A stretch of 64,000 nucleotides of DNA from assembly GCA_030430075.1 (NCBI GenBank), contig JAUIGN010000027.1, forward strand, positions 1 through 64,000, read 5' to 3'. Below the pieces are notes generated by a model, which made no database searches, was not told the origin of the DNA, and worked only from the letters and a program-made list of their open reading frames with translations. Both the position numbers and the translations under genes were made by a program. Of the stretch, positions 17,341 through 25,811 are shown one piece after another (position 1 is the stretch's first letter; every line of letters starts with the position of its first letter). Source of the DNA: a bacterium (lineage in GTDB: Bacteria; Planctomycetota; Planctomycetia; Pirellulales; Pirellulaceae).

Positions 17341-17619
17341 CTACTCGCCTTGGGCTGGTGCCTTGTTCTCCTCTTCGAGAATAAACGCATAGGCCTGGCG
17401 AACCAGTTCCTGCAGCACGGGCAGTTCATCCCGCTGGAAACTGTTGGTCGTTTGCCAGTCGCCCTTATCAGCCTTGTAGCGCTTTTGGACGCTGACAGAC
17501 AGGTATCGGCCTTTCTGGCCCTGGTTCTCGAAAACGGATGCACTGATGGTACGGTGACGGAAGGTGGCGAGGGGCTGGGTCTTGGTTTCACCCTGCGCCT
17601 GAGGAGTCTCAGCAGACAT
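17341..17619 (-). CDS. Small conserved hypothetical protein
   Basis: The 92-residue product has a beta-rich centre (FRHRTISASVFENQG then RYLSVSVQKRYK) and an alpha-helical tail. Small proteins of this look occur in planctomycete accessory regions, but I know no function. The leader carries the TTCTTTTTCTCCC pyrimidine tract seen before other genes here. Confidence 0.7.
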   Translation of the reverse strand: MSAETPQAQGETKTQPLATFRHRTISASVFENQGQKGRYLSVSVQKRYKADKGDWQTTNSFQRDELPVLQELVRQAYAFILEEENKAPAQGE

Positions 17620-17801
17620 AGGAATGGGGGAGAAAAAGAATCAAAAACGTGGCAGAGCCTAGCGGTCCGACTTGCGACCGTCAACCATTTTGGGGACAAA
17701 GCCAGTGAGCCGCGACGGCGGCCCGCGTTGTTCAGACCCAACGTGGGACGGCGATCGCGGAATTGACCGCACTCCGTCGCAAGGAAGCTGCAGCCGAGAT
17801 C

Positions 17802-18125
17802 TTAAAGATCGTCCGCCGAGACATCTCGCTCAGCCGCCCCGCGCACGGAAAGCACGACCACAGCGTCAGCGCGGATCGTGAATAGCGCCCGATGCGTGGG
17901 CCGCGAACTGACCCCGTAATGGAGCGCTCGTAGCTCAAACGGAACGGCATCATTCTCTCGGGCTAGCGGGCACTGCAGCAGGCGATCAGGGATTCCCTCA
18001 ATGGCGTCCACGAAGCCGTCGTACCAACGCGCGGCTTGCTCCACAGAATGATGCTCCGCCGACCAGCGGGCGTTTCGCAACAAGCCTTCCTGCGCCTCCG
18101 GCGTGACGATCAGCGGGAGGCTCAT
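17802..18125 (-). CDS. RelE/ParE-family toxin
   Basis: The 107-residue protein has the ParE layout: TPEAQEGLLRNARWSAE at the N-terminus, two helices, then beta strands (YGVSSRPTHRALFTI, VVVLSVRGAAERDV). ParE-type toxins inhibit gyrase, whereas RelE types cut mRNA; the sequence alone does not decide. Its ATG overlaps the stop of the antitoxin gene by four bases, the usual antitoxin-first order. It would help keep the element in the cell. Confidence 0.82.
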   Translation of the reverse strand: MSLPLIVTPEAQEGLLRNARWSAEHHSVEQAARWYDGFVDAIEGIPDRLLQCPLARENDAVPFELRALHYGVSSRPTHRALFTIRADAVVVLSVRGAAERDVSADDL

Positions 18126-18394
18126 GACTTGCGGGGCGTAAAACCAAGCTTCTCCCGAATCTCGGCGTCGACTTCCGCTAGTGGCCGGCCCTTGCCAGCC
18201 AGTATTTCGTCGTATCCGCGCTGAATGGAAGCAATCACGTCCGGATCATGGGCCTGTGAGATGTGCAATTGCCTGCCGCCCACTTCAATGATCGAACCGT
18301 CGGCGTCAATCTCCAGCGAGAGGAGAAATTGTCGGACCACTTCGGGTTGATCGTCGGCGTTGATTCGCTGCACGGGATGCTCGTGTTGCTGCAT
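18122..18394 (-). CDS. Antitoxin partner of the ParE-type toxin
   Basis: This 90-residue acidic protein precedes the toxin with a four-base overlap. Its C-terminal part (GRPLAEVDAEIREKLG) is typical of the toxin-wrapping tails of ParD/RelB-type antitoxins. No clear DNA-binding fold is visible in the N-terminal part. A pyrimidine-rich leader (ATTCTTTCCCACCC) precedes the ATG. Confidence 0.75.
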   Translation of the reverse strand: MQQHEHPVQRINADDQPEVVRQFLLSLEIDADGSIIEVGGRQLHISQAHDPDVIASIQRGYDEILAGKGRPLAEVDAEIREKLGFTPRKS

Positions 18395-18566
18395 GATGAG
18401 GGTGGGAAAGAATTCGCTTGTCGCCAGGATTATACCACACCTGGCCCGGCAATCAGAATCTCTGTGCCGACATTGACTGGTAGCGGCGCTAGACGGAGGC
18501 GGAAGAAAGTGTCATAAGTGGCAGCTTGAGATTTCTAGGTCCGCTGACCGATTTTGGGTGCGGAGA

Positions 18567-18992
18567 TCACGCTCCGCGAGCCTGGGTAATCGCGGCCTCA
18601 AGGGCACCAACCAGAACGTCCGTTTTGACGCTATCCGGGAGAAGCTCACAGCTCTCTTTGGCTATTTCACAAGCTGCCAAAAGCTGCGGTGCCGCCACGA
18701 TGAGTCGGGCGTTGGCTTGGTACTCAGCCCTGTCCGCCAGACGCTCTTCCTCGGTATCGTATTCGTACTCGTCGGATTCAAACGACGCGTACAGATGAGC
18801 GATCGGTTTGCTGCCGAAGTCGCCTTTCAATTCCAGGCGGACGTTATGCTCGTCCCCTTCGTTCTCGATGGTCCACGGCGCGAGCGTGTGAGCCGGTGAG
18901 GGCAGATCGCATTGGTGACCTTCCTGGATGAAGTCTCCGCAGCAAGGGCACTGATCGCCGATGCCTGGTTCCGTCTGAAATGCGTGTGTCAT
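18567..18992 (-). CDS. Hypothetical protein with zinc-ribbon start
   Basis: The 141-residue product has a CPCCGDFIQEGHQC knuckle near residues 15-28. Its second half contains EYQANARLIVAAPQLLAACE, a helical motif common in small phage and prophage proteins. The function is unknown. The leader is pyrimidine-rich and lies directly below a long stem-loop that starts about 26 bases upstream, so expression may be structure-controlled. Confidence 0.7.
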   Translation of the reverse strand: MTHAFQTEPGIGDQCPCCGDFIQEGHQCDLPSPAHTLAPWTIENEGDEHNVRLELKGDFGSKPIAHLYASFESDEYEYDTEEERLADRAEYQANARLIVAAPQLLAACEIAKESCELLPDSVKTDVLVGALEAAITQARGA

Positions 18993-19017
18993 GATTGGGT
19001 GTGGGAAGATGTTAAAG

Positions 19018-19140
19018 GAGCCACGATGGCACCTTCCCCGAAAGCACGCCGGCGAGCCGCGTCAAAAGTAGAGAGCCGGAGCACCTTTTGACGCCACGGC
19101 GAGCCGGTGTGCTCGGGTCGGAAGGTGCATCAAGTGGCTC
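19018..19140. other. Long near-continuous stem-loop, possible regulatory RNA or transfer origin
   Basis: Four nested stems pair across about 123 bases: GAGCCAC with GTGGCTC, GCACCTTCC with GGAAGGTGC, GCACgCCGGC with GCCGGtGTGC (one mismatch) and GCGTCAAAAG with CTTTTGACGC, closing a 16-base loop. About 35 base pairs form, far more than chance. On the minus strand it would be in the leader of the zinc-ribbon gene; it lies between that gene and the coupling-ATPase gene, where an oriT might be expected. No gene occupies the interval 18993-19301. Confidence 0.65.
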
Positions 19141-19301
19141 GGCGGCTTCCCGCGACGGTCATGACGACGCGATTTGACGCATGCCCAGCAACACACGAGA
19201 GCGACTTGCGGCGGTGACAGGATCCGGCAGTGTCGCTCGGAATGTGGCTGCAGAATGTTGCTCCGCCACGCTGCAGGCAATGCGTGGCGAAAGTCGCCCG
19301 C

Positions 19302-21635
19302 TCAAGTGCCGGCAATTTGACCCGACATCCGGGCGGCAGAAGTCCGGGTCTGAGCCGCAAACGCTGCAGCCGGTCGTTGGCAAGCCTGCTGCTCGAGCTC
19401 GCGCAACACTAACTCTCGCGGCTTGGCGTGTTGCTCGTTGGAGATCCTGCGAACCAAGGCTCCCCTTCCGGCCTCGATTGGCGAAGATCTAAACGTCTGC
19501 AACGAAAACGGAGCCAACGGCATGCCGTCGTGCAAGAGCCGGATGTAGGCATGGTATTTCGGCAGATTGGTCAAGTCTTCCGCTTTGACCTGGCCCTCGT
19601 ACTTGCTGAGCTGCTCGGCAAGCTGCCGGCCGTCGTGGCTGCCAACTTGACCGCAGATCATCGAGCCCACATTGCCGAAGATCGCCTTGAGTGTTTCCGG
19701 CTCCTTGTCGAACTGCCCGAGGTACTGATGGGCGAGCGTCAAGCTGAGACGGTACTTGCGGGCTTCGCTGAGAATCGTGGCAAAAGAGCCCGTCGTGAAA
19801 TTCTGCACCTCGTCAATGTAGAGGTAGAAGTCGGGCCGCTGGTGCTCGACGACATCGGCCCGGCTCATGGCATCGAGCTGCAGCTTGGTGACCAGCAGCG
19901 CGCCCAGGAGCCGCGAGTTGTCTTCGCCAATCAGCCCCTTGCTGAGATTCACCAGGAGAACCTGCTGCTGGTCCATCACCTGGCGAAGGTCGAGCGATCG
20001 TCCGCCCTGACCGACAATCGCTCGGACGCCGCGATTCATAATCAGAGGCCGCAGCTTGTTCTGAATCGCGGCCACTGCCTCGGTGCGATAGCGATCATTC
20101 CAGTTGGCGAACTCCAGCTGCCAGAAGTCGCGGGCTACCTGGTCTTCGATGCGTGCGGTCGCGCGAACACGAAAGGCCTCATCAGCCAGGATCCGCATGA
20201 TCGTCTGCAACGTGCCCCGCTGCTCGATGGCGACATAGGTGGCGTTGCGGAGCGTGTCCTCCAGCCGCGGACCCCACGAGTCGTACAGTTTCTTAAAGGC
20301 GGAAACGACGCCCGAGGCAACCTGATCCCGCCTCTCGGGGTCCGGGCAGGCCAACGGGTTGAACGAGAGCGCATGGGTCGCATCGGCGGGATCTAGCACG
20401 ATGACGTCATTGGTGCGTCGCGGGGGAATGCTTTCCAAGATCCGCTCGAAGAGATCGCCGTGCGGATCAATGAGCGCGACGCCGCGGCCAGCTTCGATGT
20501 CCTGGCGAATCAGATTCTCCAGCAGGTTGGTTTTGCCCATCCCTGTTTTACCCACCAGGTACAGATGTCGGCGACGATCGTCCTCGAGAATCCCGAAGGA
20601 GCGTTGGTCTTGCTTGTGCTGCACGCGGCCCAGTACGACACCCCCATGCTCTGCCCCTGATGGCAGCCTGGCGGGAGCTTCCAGTTCCGTAAAGGGAGTC
20701 ACCGCGAGTCGTTCCGTACCAACACTGTCGGTGGCGGGATGGAAAAGCGTGGCCAACTCGTCAGCCGAAAGAAAGAACCAGGGCGACCTTGGGGGCAGAC
20801 CGCGACAGATGCGTGACGCGTGGAACGTCGCCAGACGGGACTTGGTAAAGGCGCCGAAGGCGCCCTTGATGGTGCGGAGCTTCGTCCGGGCCAACTTTTC
20901 GCAGCCTCGAGGACCGCGCACCGAGAGCATCAACCTGGCATCGAACAGGTTACCGCCGAGTTTGTCGGCGGCGGCTTGGATGTCGTCCTCGCGATCACCA
21001 AAGCGGCTGGTCGTCGTATCGGTTTGACGGGAGAGGAAGCGATCCGGGATCGACAACATACCCAGCAGCAAAGCGGGTACCCAAAGCAACCGGGTCGAGA
21101 TTCCCCGGGCGTAAAAGTCGGCCAGGTGATGGTGCGAGCGAAAGAACGCCCGGTCCAAACGCTTGACCGCGCTGCGGGCCCACGACCGTCGCCACGCTCG
21201 AGCCTGCCGCACGGCGATTTGAATTCGCGGGTGCAGCTGCTGATCGGGCTGCACGACCGACAGTAAACTCTCCAGCGGATCCTCCAACAAACCGGTGACA
21301 ACATCCTGAAACTGCCGATGCCGCAGGATCGGGAAGAGCTCGGGGGTCAGCTTCAGCGAGCACGACCACGTGACCTGGTCGGGATCGGGTTCCAGAGCGT
21401 GCTCAGCGAGCACCGTGATCCGGCAGTTCGGATACTTGGCATTCAAGTGCACCAGCACGTGCTGCTGGAGATGATCCGGAAAACGACAAAAAATCCCAAT
21501 CGCACCATCGTACTGGCCGTATTCGAGCCGCAGAATATCCCGGCGGTCGAGCGAATCGAGAAGCGACGAGAAGACCCGCTCCATATATTGGGGACCGCGT
21601 GCATTGACGCTCGGTGCTGTGATTGCGATCAGCAC
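19302..21635 (-). CDS. Type IV coupling-type (TraD/VirD4/HerA-like) conjugative ATPase
   Basis: A 777-residue P-loop ATPase of the FtsK/HerA class used to pump DNA in conjugation. Residues 340-390 hold GRVQH, Walker A GKTGMGKT (362-369) and VALIDPHGD, a signature of TraD/VirD4 proteins. LYIDEVQNF (605-613) is Walker B, with FATILSEARKYRLSLTLAHQYL following as the sensor region. One possible membrane helix lies near 184-200. The N-terminal 300 residues are of the type seen in coupling proteins of Gram-negative and planctomycete elements. It should couple the element's DNA to a secretion channel, but no channel genes are in view. The start is GTG. A terminator precedes it on the same strand. 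Confidence 0.85.
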   Translation of the reverse strand: MLIAITAPSVNARGPQYMERVFSSLLDSLDRRDILRLEYGQYDGAIGIFCRFPDHLQQHVLVHLNAKYPNCRITVLAEHALEPDPDQVTWSCSLKLTPELFPILRHRQFQDVVTGLLEDPLESLLSVVQPDQQLHPRIQIAVRQARAWRRSWARSAVKRLDRAFFRSHHHLADFYARGISTRLLWVPALLLGMLSIPDRFLSRQTDTTTSRFGDREDDIQAAADKLGGNLFDARLMLSVRGPRGCEKLARTKLRTIKGAFGAFTKSRLATFHASRICRGLPPRSPWFFLSADELATLFHPATDSVGTERLAVTPFTELEAPARLPSGAEHGGVVLGRVQHKQDQRSFGILEDDRRRHLYLVGKTGMGKTNLLENLIRQDIEAGRGVALIDPHGDLFERILESIPPRRTNDVIVLDPADATHALSFNPLACPDPERRDQVASGVVSAFKKLYDSWGPRLEDTLRNATYVAIEQRGTLQTIMRILADEAFRVRATARIEDQVARDFWQLEFANWNDRYRTEAVAAIQNKLRPLIMNRGVRAIVGQGGRSLDLRQVMDQQQVLLVNLSKGLIGEDNSRLLGALLVTKLQLDAMSRADVVEHQRPDFYLYIDEVQNFTTGSFATILSEARKYRLSLTLAHQYLGQFDKEPETLKAIFGNVGSMICGQVGSHDGRQLAEQLSKYEGQVKAEDLTNLPKYHAYIRLLHDGMPLAPFSLQTFRSSPIEAGRGALVRRISNEQHAKPRELVLRELEQQACQRPAAAFAAQTRTSAARMSGQIAGT

Positions 21636-21713
21636 GCCAGCAGTTTATCAGCAGACGGGAGACATGGCGAAACGAAATTCGGTAGGGCGCCAGCTGCCGC
21701 AGCAGATAAAGAA

Positions 21714-21743
21714 CCCGCGGCGAGTCGACAGACTCGCCACGGG
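21714..21743 (-). terminator. Stem-loop terminator between the small gene and the coupling-ATPase gene
   Basis: On the minus strand CCCGtGGCGAGTC pairs with GACTCGCCgCGGG around a four-base loop (one mismatch), followed by TTCTTTATCT. It would end the transcript of the 33-codon gene, or act as an attenuator in front of the ATPase gene. Confidence 0.65.
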
Positions 21744-21804
21744 AACCAGCCGAATTCGACTCCGTCAGTAGCACGAACAACCGCGTCGCGGGACGGGGTC
21801 ATCG

Positions 21805-21906
21805 TTACTTCCGGACGGGCTCCTTGTTTTCACTGGGTTGCGGTTTGTCCGTCGGCGAAGCCGACTGTTTCGGGTCTTGGGGTGGATGTCCGCCGCCGTT
21901 GGTCAT
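21805..21906 (-). CDS. 33-residue proline- and charge-rich small protein
   Basis: The short frame MTNGGGHPPQDPK...PVRK is preceded by AAGGAG seven bases before the ATG, one of the few strong ribosome sites in this region, and is followed by a terminator. It looks disordered, with no hydrophobic core. It is divergent from the XRE regulator and could be controlled by the palindrome between them. Without relatives to compare it remains a prediction. Confidence 0.5.
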   Translation of the reverse strand: MTNGGGHPPQDPKQSASPTDKPQPSENKEPVRK

Positions 21907-22035
21907 CGCAGTGCTCCTTGTGCTCAACGCATGGTCATGACGCCGGCAACGCGCCGGGCGCCTCGGTGTACACGGCTCCCAGGGGACGCTATCTTCATGC
22001 CTGGAACGTGGATGAACATAGGCCCCCAAAGGAAC

Positions 22036-22062
22036 CGATCTTGTATTAATAATACAAGATCG
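22036..22062. promoter_or_regulatory. Palindromic operator upstream of the XRE regulator
   Basis: The inverted repeat has arms GATCTTGTATT and AATACAAGATC around AAT, extended by one more C/G pair, and ends 15 bases before the regulator start. The AT-rich core could also hold a -10 element for either direction. A symmetric site of this size next to an XRE gene is the usual arrangement for autorepression. The rest of 21907-22035 shows nothing else. Confidence 0.7.
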
Positions 22063-22076
22063 CTGAGCACTGTCAA

Positions 22077-22340
22077 GTGATCGTGATCCGCCTGCGCGAA
22101 CAGATGCGTGCGTACATGGAACGCACCGGGGAACGGTTGACATACGCCGACCTGGCGGATCGATCAGGGCTATCCAAGGCGACCGTGGAGACGCTGGGTT
22201 CACGCACCTCCTACAACACGACGCTCGCGACGGTCGACAAACTCTGTGCGGCGCTGGGATGCGGGCTCGAGGAACTGCTGGACTACCAGCCGGACAAGCC
22301 CAAGAAATCGCGCAAGCGGGCGCGCAAGCCGGGGGCCTGA
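22077..22340 (+). CDS. XRE-family (Cro/C1-type) transcription regulator
   Basis: The 87-residue protein has one helix-turn-helix: LTYADLADRSGLSKATVETL, then NTTLATVDKLCAALGCGLEELLDY, the DUF739/Cro-like pattern, and a basic tail. It starts at GTG; a second in-frame GTG follows two codons later. Probably binds the palindrome just upstream and controls the conjugation/replication module. Its 3' end overlaps the tail of the convergent membrane-protein gene. Confidence 0.88.
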   Translation: MIVIRLREQMRAYMERTGERLTYADLADRSGLSKATVETLGSRTSYNTTLATVDKLCAALGCGLEELLDYQPDKPKKSRKRARKPGA

Positions 22341-22900
22341 GTCGCGTCGCCGACTTTGCCGTGAGCATCTCTGTCGGAGTTCTGTTCAGCAGCCAGCAGA
22401 TTCGAAACCCGCACATAGAATTTGCGAAAAGTGTCGCGAGACCCAGCAAAGAAGATCGCGATTAACAACACGAAGCCAACGTCCGTGCCACCAGGCGGCT
22501 GAAGAAAACGGCCGCTGATTCGCCAGGATCCCCAGACAACCGTCATAGCGATCACCATATTCGCATAGGCCTGATAGTAAATGTAGTGGTTGTGCTCCAG
22601 GCGGTCGTAGGCATCAAAGTGCTGCTGCATTCGCGCAAAATCCCACTGCGGACGCCGGATGCCGGTATGGTGGTGAAGGGTGTCAATAACCACCCAGCGA
22701 ATCGTGCTGACCGTCAGCCCAGCGGCTACGGCCGCGAGCGTGACATACAGGAAGCCACCAACGGTGGGACCGTCCGACGACGGCCCCGTCAACCACAGGT
22801 GAATGGTCTCCGATAAGAAGCTGGCACCCCAGAGTGTCGTGAATCCAGGAACCAGATACGCAATCAAGACGCCGAAGTTCTTGCTCGATACTTCCTTCAC
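22283..22900 (-). CDS. Membrane protein, about four helices
   Basis: This 205-residue protein has hydrophobic stretches near residues 8-29, 48-72, 112-128 and 137-155 and a cytoplasmic loop rich in His, Tyr and Arg between helices 2 and 3 (HHHTGIRRPQWDF). No family is recognised. Its tail overlaps the XRE gene on the other strand. As the neighbour of the relaxation protein and the coupling ATPase, it could be part of the mating apparatus or an entry-exclusion protein, but that is only context. Confidence 0.7.
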   Translation of the reverse strand: MKEVSSKNFGVLIAYLVPGFTTLWGASFLSETIHLWLTGPSSDGPTVGGFLYVTLAAVAAGLTVSTIRWVVIDTLHHHTGIRRPQWDFARMQQHFDAYDRLEHNHYIYYQAYANMVIAMTVVWGSWRISGRFLQPPGGTDVGFVLLIAIFFAGSRDTFRKFYVRVSNLLAAEQNSDRDAHGKVGDATQAPGLRARLRDFLGLSGW

Positions 22901-23220
22901 TGGCTATGTAGCGTAGCGGCGCAGCCGCTTCGGCGCAAGCAATTGTGGCATGTGACGATCGTGCGAGAATCTGCGGAGCGACTGCTGGCCGCGTATCGCT
23001 GAAGACCCCCCAGCTGGTGATCCAGCGGCGCATGACAGCCCGCCGGCGCACCGAAAATCCTGCCAGGCGGCGAGGTGCTGTTTTCGCGTACCAGACAGGA
23101 TCGGCCCACCAGGCGTCTCGGTCACTGCTTCCCTGCTCCGCCCCGGCGAGGTCGCGGGATGGGAAGCGGGTTAGTAGCCGCTCCAGTCCGCAGGCAGTAC
23201 GTGGCAGGGCAGCGAGAATA
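22901..23220. other. Gap after the replication-relaxation gene; doubtful coding frame
   Basis: On the minus strand a frame running from inside the relaxation gene (ATG near 23303) to 22683 contains an arginine- and tryptophan-rich stretch (WYAKTAPRRLAGFSVRRRAV) that looks partly protein-like, but it overlaps both neighbours. I cannot decide between a short overlapping gene and non-coding DNA. Confidence 0.3.
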
Positions 23221-24153
23221 TCAGAAGGCCAAAACCGGCGCCACAACGGGAGCGCGTAGTCGCACGGGCTCTCGCTGAAATGCGGACGTGGCGTGGAGGT
23301 CACAGAGTGCTTGGAAGCAGCCCCGATGATCGAGAAAGAGCGGCTGCATCAAGGCGTCCGTATCATTGATGAAGGCATCGAGTGTGGTGGCATAGACCAA
23401 CAGTCGCCGCGGATCGCGGGCCAGTTGCGAGGCGGTATGCAGGATATGTTCCGCCCGCTCCATCGTATCGGTCCAGAACGGGACGCGGAGCCGCGGTCGT
23501 CGGCCGGGGAAGTCGCCGCGTCGCCAACGCTCGATGAGAAGATCATAGTACGCCTCGTAGGCCAGGATCTTATTGCGGACGCTATTGGCCGCTGGCGAGT
23601 CGATCGACTCGGTGTGGCGATCCCGTTCCCAGAACGTATTGAATCGCATCCCGCTATGACCAAACACGACGCTGAAATCCGGCTTCGTGCGATGCGGCGG
23701 AGCCGCAATCGTGTAGGTGTTTTCCAGCATCGCCCATTCCAGACGGATTCCCCGCCGATGCGCACACGCCACGGCATGCGTGATCAATCGTGACAAATCA
23801 TACGTATGTTCGCGCTGGGTCGGCGTTATCCGGTCGAAACGCCGACGATAGCTTTCCGGTGGATCGCCGCCATGTAGGTAGCGATACCCTGTGCGGCTGA
23901 GCTGATAAAAATTCATCGTGCGGCGGCGACCGAGGGCATACTCTTCGAAGGTAACGAGATCGGCCGCGACCAGCGCTGCGAGCTTTTCACGCACGCGGCG
24001 AAGATCCGCGAAGCGACCCGGCTCCTCGGGCGTCCCAAACGAGTCGCTCGCAGCCAGGAGATCGGCGGCGGTCGCCGGGGTCAATTCGAGCAGACGGAGC
24101 AGATCTTCGACCTGCCGGGTGCGAACAATTTGGCGAGCTTTTTGCTTGGGCAT
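23221..24153 (-). CDS. Replication-relaxation family protein
   Basis: A 310-residue protein with an N-terminal winged-helix segment (residues about 10-100, VEDLLRLLELTPATAADLL) followed by the domain typical of the replication-relaxation family (PF13814): HTYDLSRLI near 116, then KPDFSVVFG, RFNTFWERDRHTESID near 173-186, an acidic D/E pattern like that of restriction-type nucleases. Members are found on plasmids and conjugative elements and are thought to act in DNA processing at the origin. The gene diverges from the primase gene across 72 bases that must hold both promoters. Confidence 0.82.
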   Translation of the reverse strand: MPKQKARQIVRTRQVEDLLRLLELTPATAADLLAASDSFGTPEEPGRFADLRRVREKLAALVAADLVTFEEYALGRRRTMNFYQLSRTGYRYLHGGDPPESYRRRFDRITPTQREHTYDLSRLITHAVACAHRRGIRLEWAMLENTYTIAAPPHRTKPDFSVVFGHSGMRFNTFWERDRHTESIDSPAANSVRNKILAYEAYYDLLIERWRRGDFPGRRPRLRVPFWTDTMERAEHILHTASQLARDPRRLLVYATTLDAFINDTDALMQPLFLDHRGCFQALCDLHATSAFQREPVRLRAPVVAPVLAF

Positions 24154-24225
24154 TCCGAGGACCTAGCGTACCATGCGTTTCCGTTTTGATCTATTTCTCC
24201 TTGAGACTCGCTTCACCTCCTTGGC

Positions 24226-25419
24226 ATGGCCTTCGTCGATATTGATACCTTCCAGCGCGAGACCACACTGCAAGACGCGGCCCGACTCTGCGGCAGCGAA
24301 GTCGAGATCAGCGGCGACGGCCGAAACGTGCGGATCGACTGCCCATTCAACTGTGCCGGTGACCACGCGAGCAAACGCGAGATCGCGGTCGACACGGACA
24401 ACGCCGCCAAGCAATGGAAGTGCCACGCCTACGGCTGCGAGTGTCGGGGGAATCTGCTCAACCTGATGTACGGGTGGATCAAGGGCCAGCGTTGCACCGG
24501 CGATCGGCTCCGCGGCGCAGAATTCAATGAAGTCAAGCAGGTCATCGCCGGCGAGAAGCCGGCCGCCACTCCCCCACCGCAGCGCGCGGCCAAGGCCGCC
24601 GAAGAAACAGAATCGCCGAAGTCAAACCCACCGCTGCTGGCCGGTGAAAAGTCACGGCTGCTGATGGAGCCGCCCATCTGGGAGAAATTGGTGACCGACT
24701 TGGCAACCATGTCACCAGCGGCTTCTGCCTACGTCCGCCGCCATCCGGCGCTGTCAGCTGCGGCGATGCAGAAATGGCAGGTCGGCCTGATGCCGAAGGA
24801 TGGCGGCGGAGACAAACGCGGCTGGAGTCTTCGCGATCATATCGTCTACCCATTTCTCTCCGAAGAGAACGAAGTGATTGCGTTCGTGGGACGTGATCCG
24901 AAATACGAAGAGAAACTCGAGGCCTTTGAAGCGACACCGCCGGCCGAGCGCGATCCCAAGAAACGCCCGATCAAGCACAAGTTTCCCAAAGGCTTTCATC
25001 GCGGACTGGAACTATTCGGCCAACAACGGGGCCGCCTGGAAGAACCTTGCTACCGGGAAGCGATTACGCGCTATGGTTTGATCATCGTCGAAGGATTCAA
25101 CGACGTGATTCAGCTCGACGCCCTGCAGATCCCGGCGGTGGCGATCTGCTCGAATCGGATCACGGACGAGCAGGTGGCCAAGATCGTTCGCCTGTCAAAA
25201 GAACTGGCGGCCGGCCGCGTGTCGATGTTCTTCGACTGCGACGAGGAAGGAAACGCGGGCGCTAAAGACGCTACGTGGAAACTGCTGCAGGTGGGTCTTG
25301 ATGTGAGGCCAGCCTGGGGCGAAGCGATGCACGCCGGCGCTTTCCAAGGCCGGCAACCTGAGTCAATCACCATGGAGGAATTGCAGCGGACGATTCTCCC
25401 CGCCATTGAGCGAAAATAA
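24226..25419 (+). CDS. DNA primase-like protein (zinc finger + TOPRIM)
   Basis: The 397-residue protein has an N-terminal zinc site of CHC2 type (C39, C43, H47 and C66, C71, C73 in WKCHAYGCECRG), a linker of about 60 residues rich in Ala and Pro, a middle domain and a C-terminal TOPRIM domain: LIIVEGFNDVIQL near 285-297 and SMFFDCDEEGNAGA near 332-345, with the acidic DxD-type metal site. Element-encoded primases of this form start lagging-strand synthesis after conjugation or replication. The leader has no purine-rich ribosome site and is pyrimidine-rich. Followed by a strongly structured intergenic region. Confidence 0.87.
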   Translation: MAFVDIDTFQRETTLQDAARLCGSEVEISGDGRNVRIDCPFNCAGDHASKREIAVDTDNAAKQWKCHAYGCECRGNLLNLMYGWIKGQRCTGDRLRGAEFNEVKQVIAGEKPAATPPPQRAAKAAEETESPKSNPPLLAGEKSRLLMEPPIWEKLVTDLATMSPAASAYVRRHPALSAAAMQKWQVGLMPKDGGGDKRGWSLRDHIVYPFLSEENEVIAFVGRDPKYEEKLEAFEATPPAERDPKKRPIKHKFPKGFHRGLELFGQQRGRLEEPCYREAITRYGLIIVEGFNDVIQLDALQIPAVAICSNRITDEQVAKIVRLSKELAAGRVSMFFDCDEEGNAGAKDATWKLLQVGLDVRPAWGEAMHAGAFQGRQPESITMEELQRTILPAIERK

Positions 25420-25422
25420 AAC

Positions 25423-25811
25423 GTCGCCCGTCGTGGCACTGGCCCCGACAGCACCGGGCGACCCAACAGCAACGCGGCGGAATGGCAGCGGAACGGGAGG
25501 AAGGGGCGAAGAGGAGTCCCCTGCCGACTCGGCAGGGGTGGCGTCGCATCCTGCGATGGTGAAAGCCCCGTAGGGGGCGGTGGAGTGCAGGCCGTCAAGG
25601 AACGAGCGCAGCGAGGACGCGACCCCAGACCTGGAGCCGGTAGAGATCACCGAGGTGCGAGGTGTCGCCGTGTCGCAAGGTCTGGGGTCGCGGCCGCAGG
25701 TCCGCGACGGCCTCTTGTAGAGGCGTTCTTGGTTTTGGCTTTCCCTAGCCAAAACAGGGGCGATCTCCGATCCGCCCCTCGCGCGCCTGATGTCCGCCCG
25801 CGTGGGCGGAC
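25423..25811. other. Cluster of strong hairpins after the primase gene
   Basis: At least eight inverted repeats lie in 389 bases: GTCGCCCG/CGGGCGAC (25423-25462); CCCCTGCCGA/TCGGCAGGGG (25518-25538); TCGCA/TGCGA (25544-25556); GCCCC/GGGGC (25565-25578); the large one with 15-base arms CGCGACCCCAGACCT and its complement (25618-25692), enclosed by GGCCGTC/GACGGCC (25590-25712); GCCTC/GAGGC (25710-25724); GTTTTGGCT/AGCCAAAAC (25732-25755); GTCCGCCC/GGGCGGAC (25792-25811). The first may terminate the primase transcript. The whole could be a structured non-coding RNA or a single-strand or transfer origin. No open frame looks real here. Confidence 0.7.

Noticed and set aside
22683..23303. Arginine/tryptophan-rich minus-strand frame between the membrane protein and the relaxation protein
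   Set aside because: It overlaps both neighbours in another frame and has no ribosome site; kept only as a doubtful note in the gap entry.
24210..24226. ACCTCCTT before the primase start, identical to the 3' tail of 16S rRNA
   Set aside because: It is the same sense as the rRNA tail, so it cannot pair with it; probably part of the pyrimidine-rich leader trend or chance.
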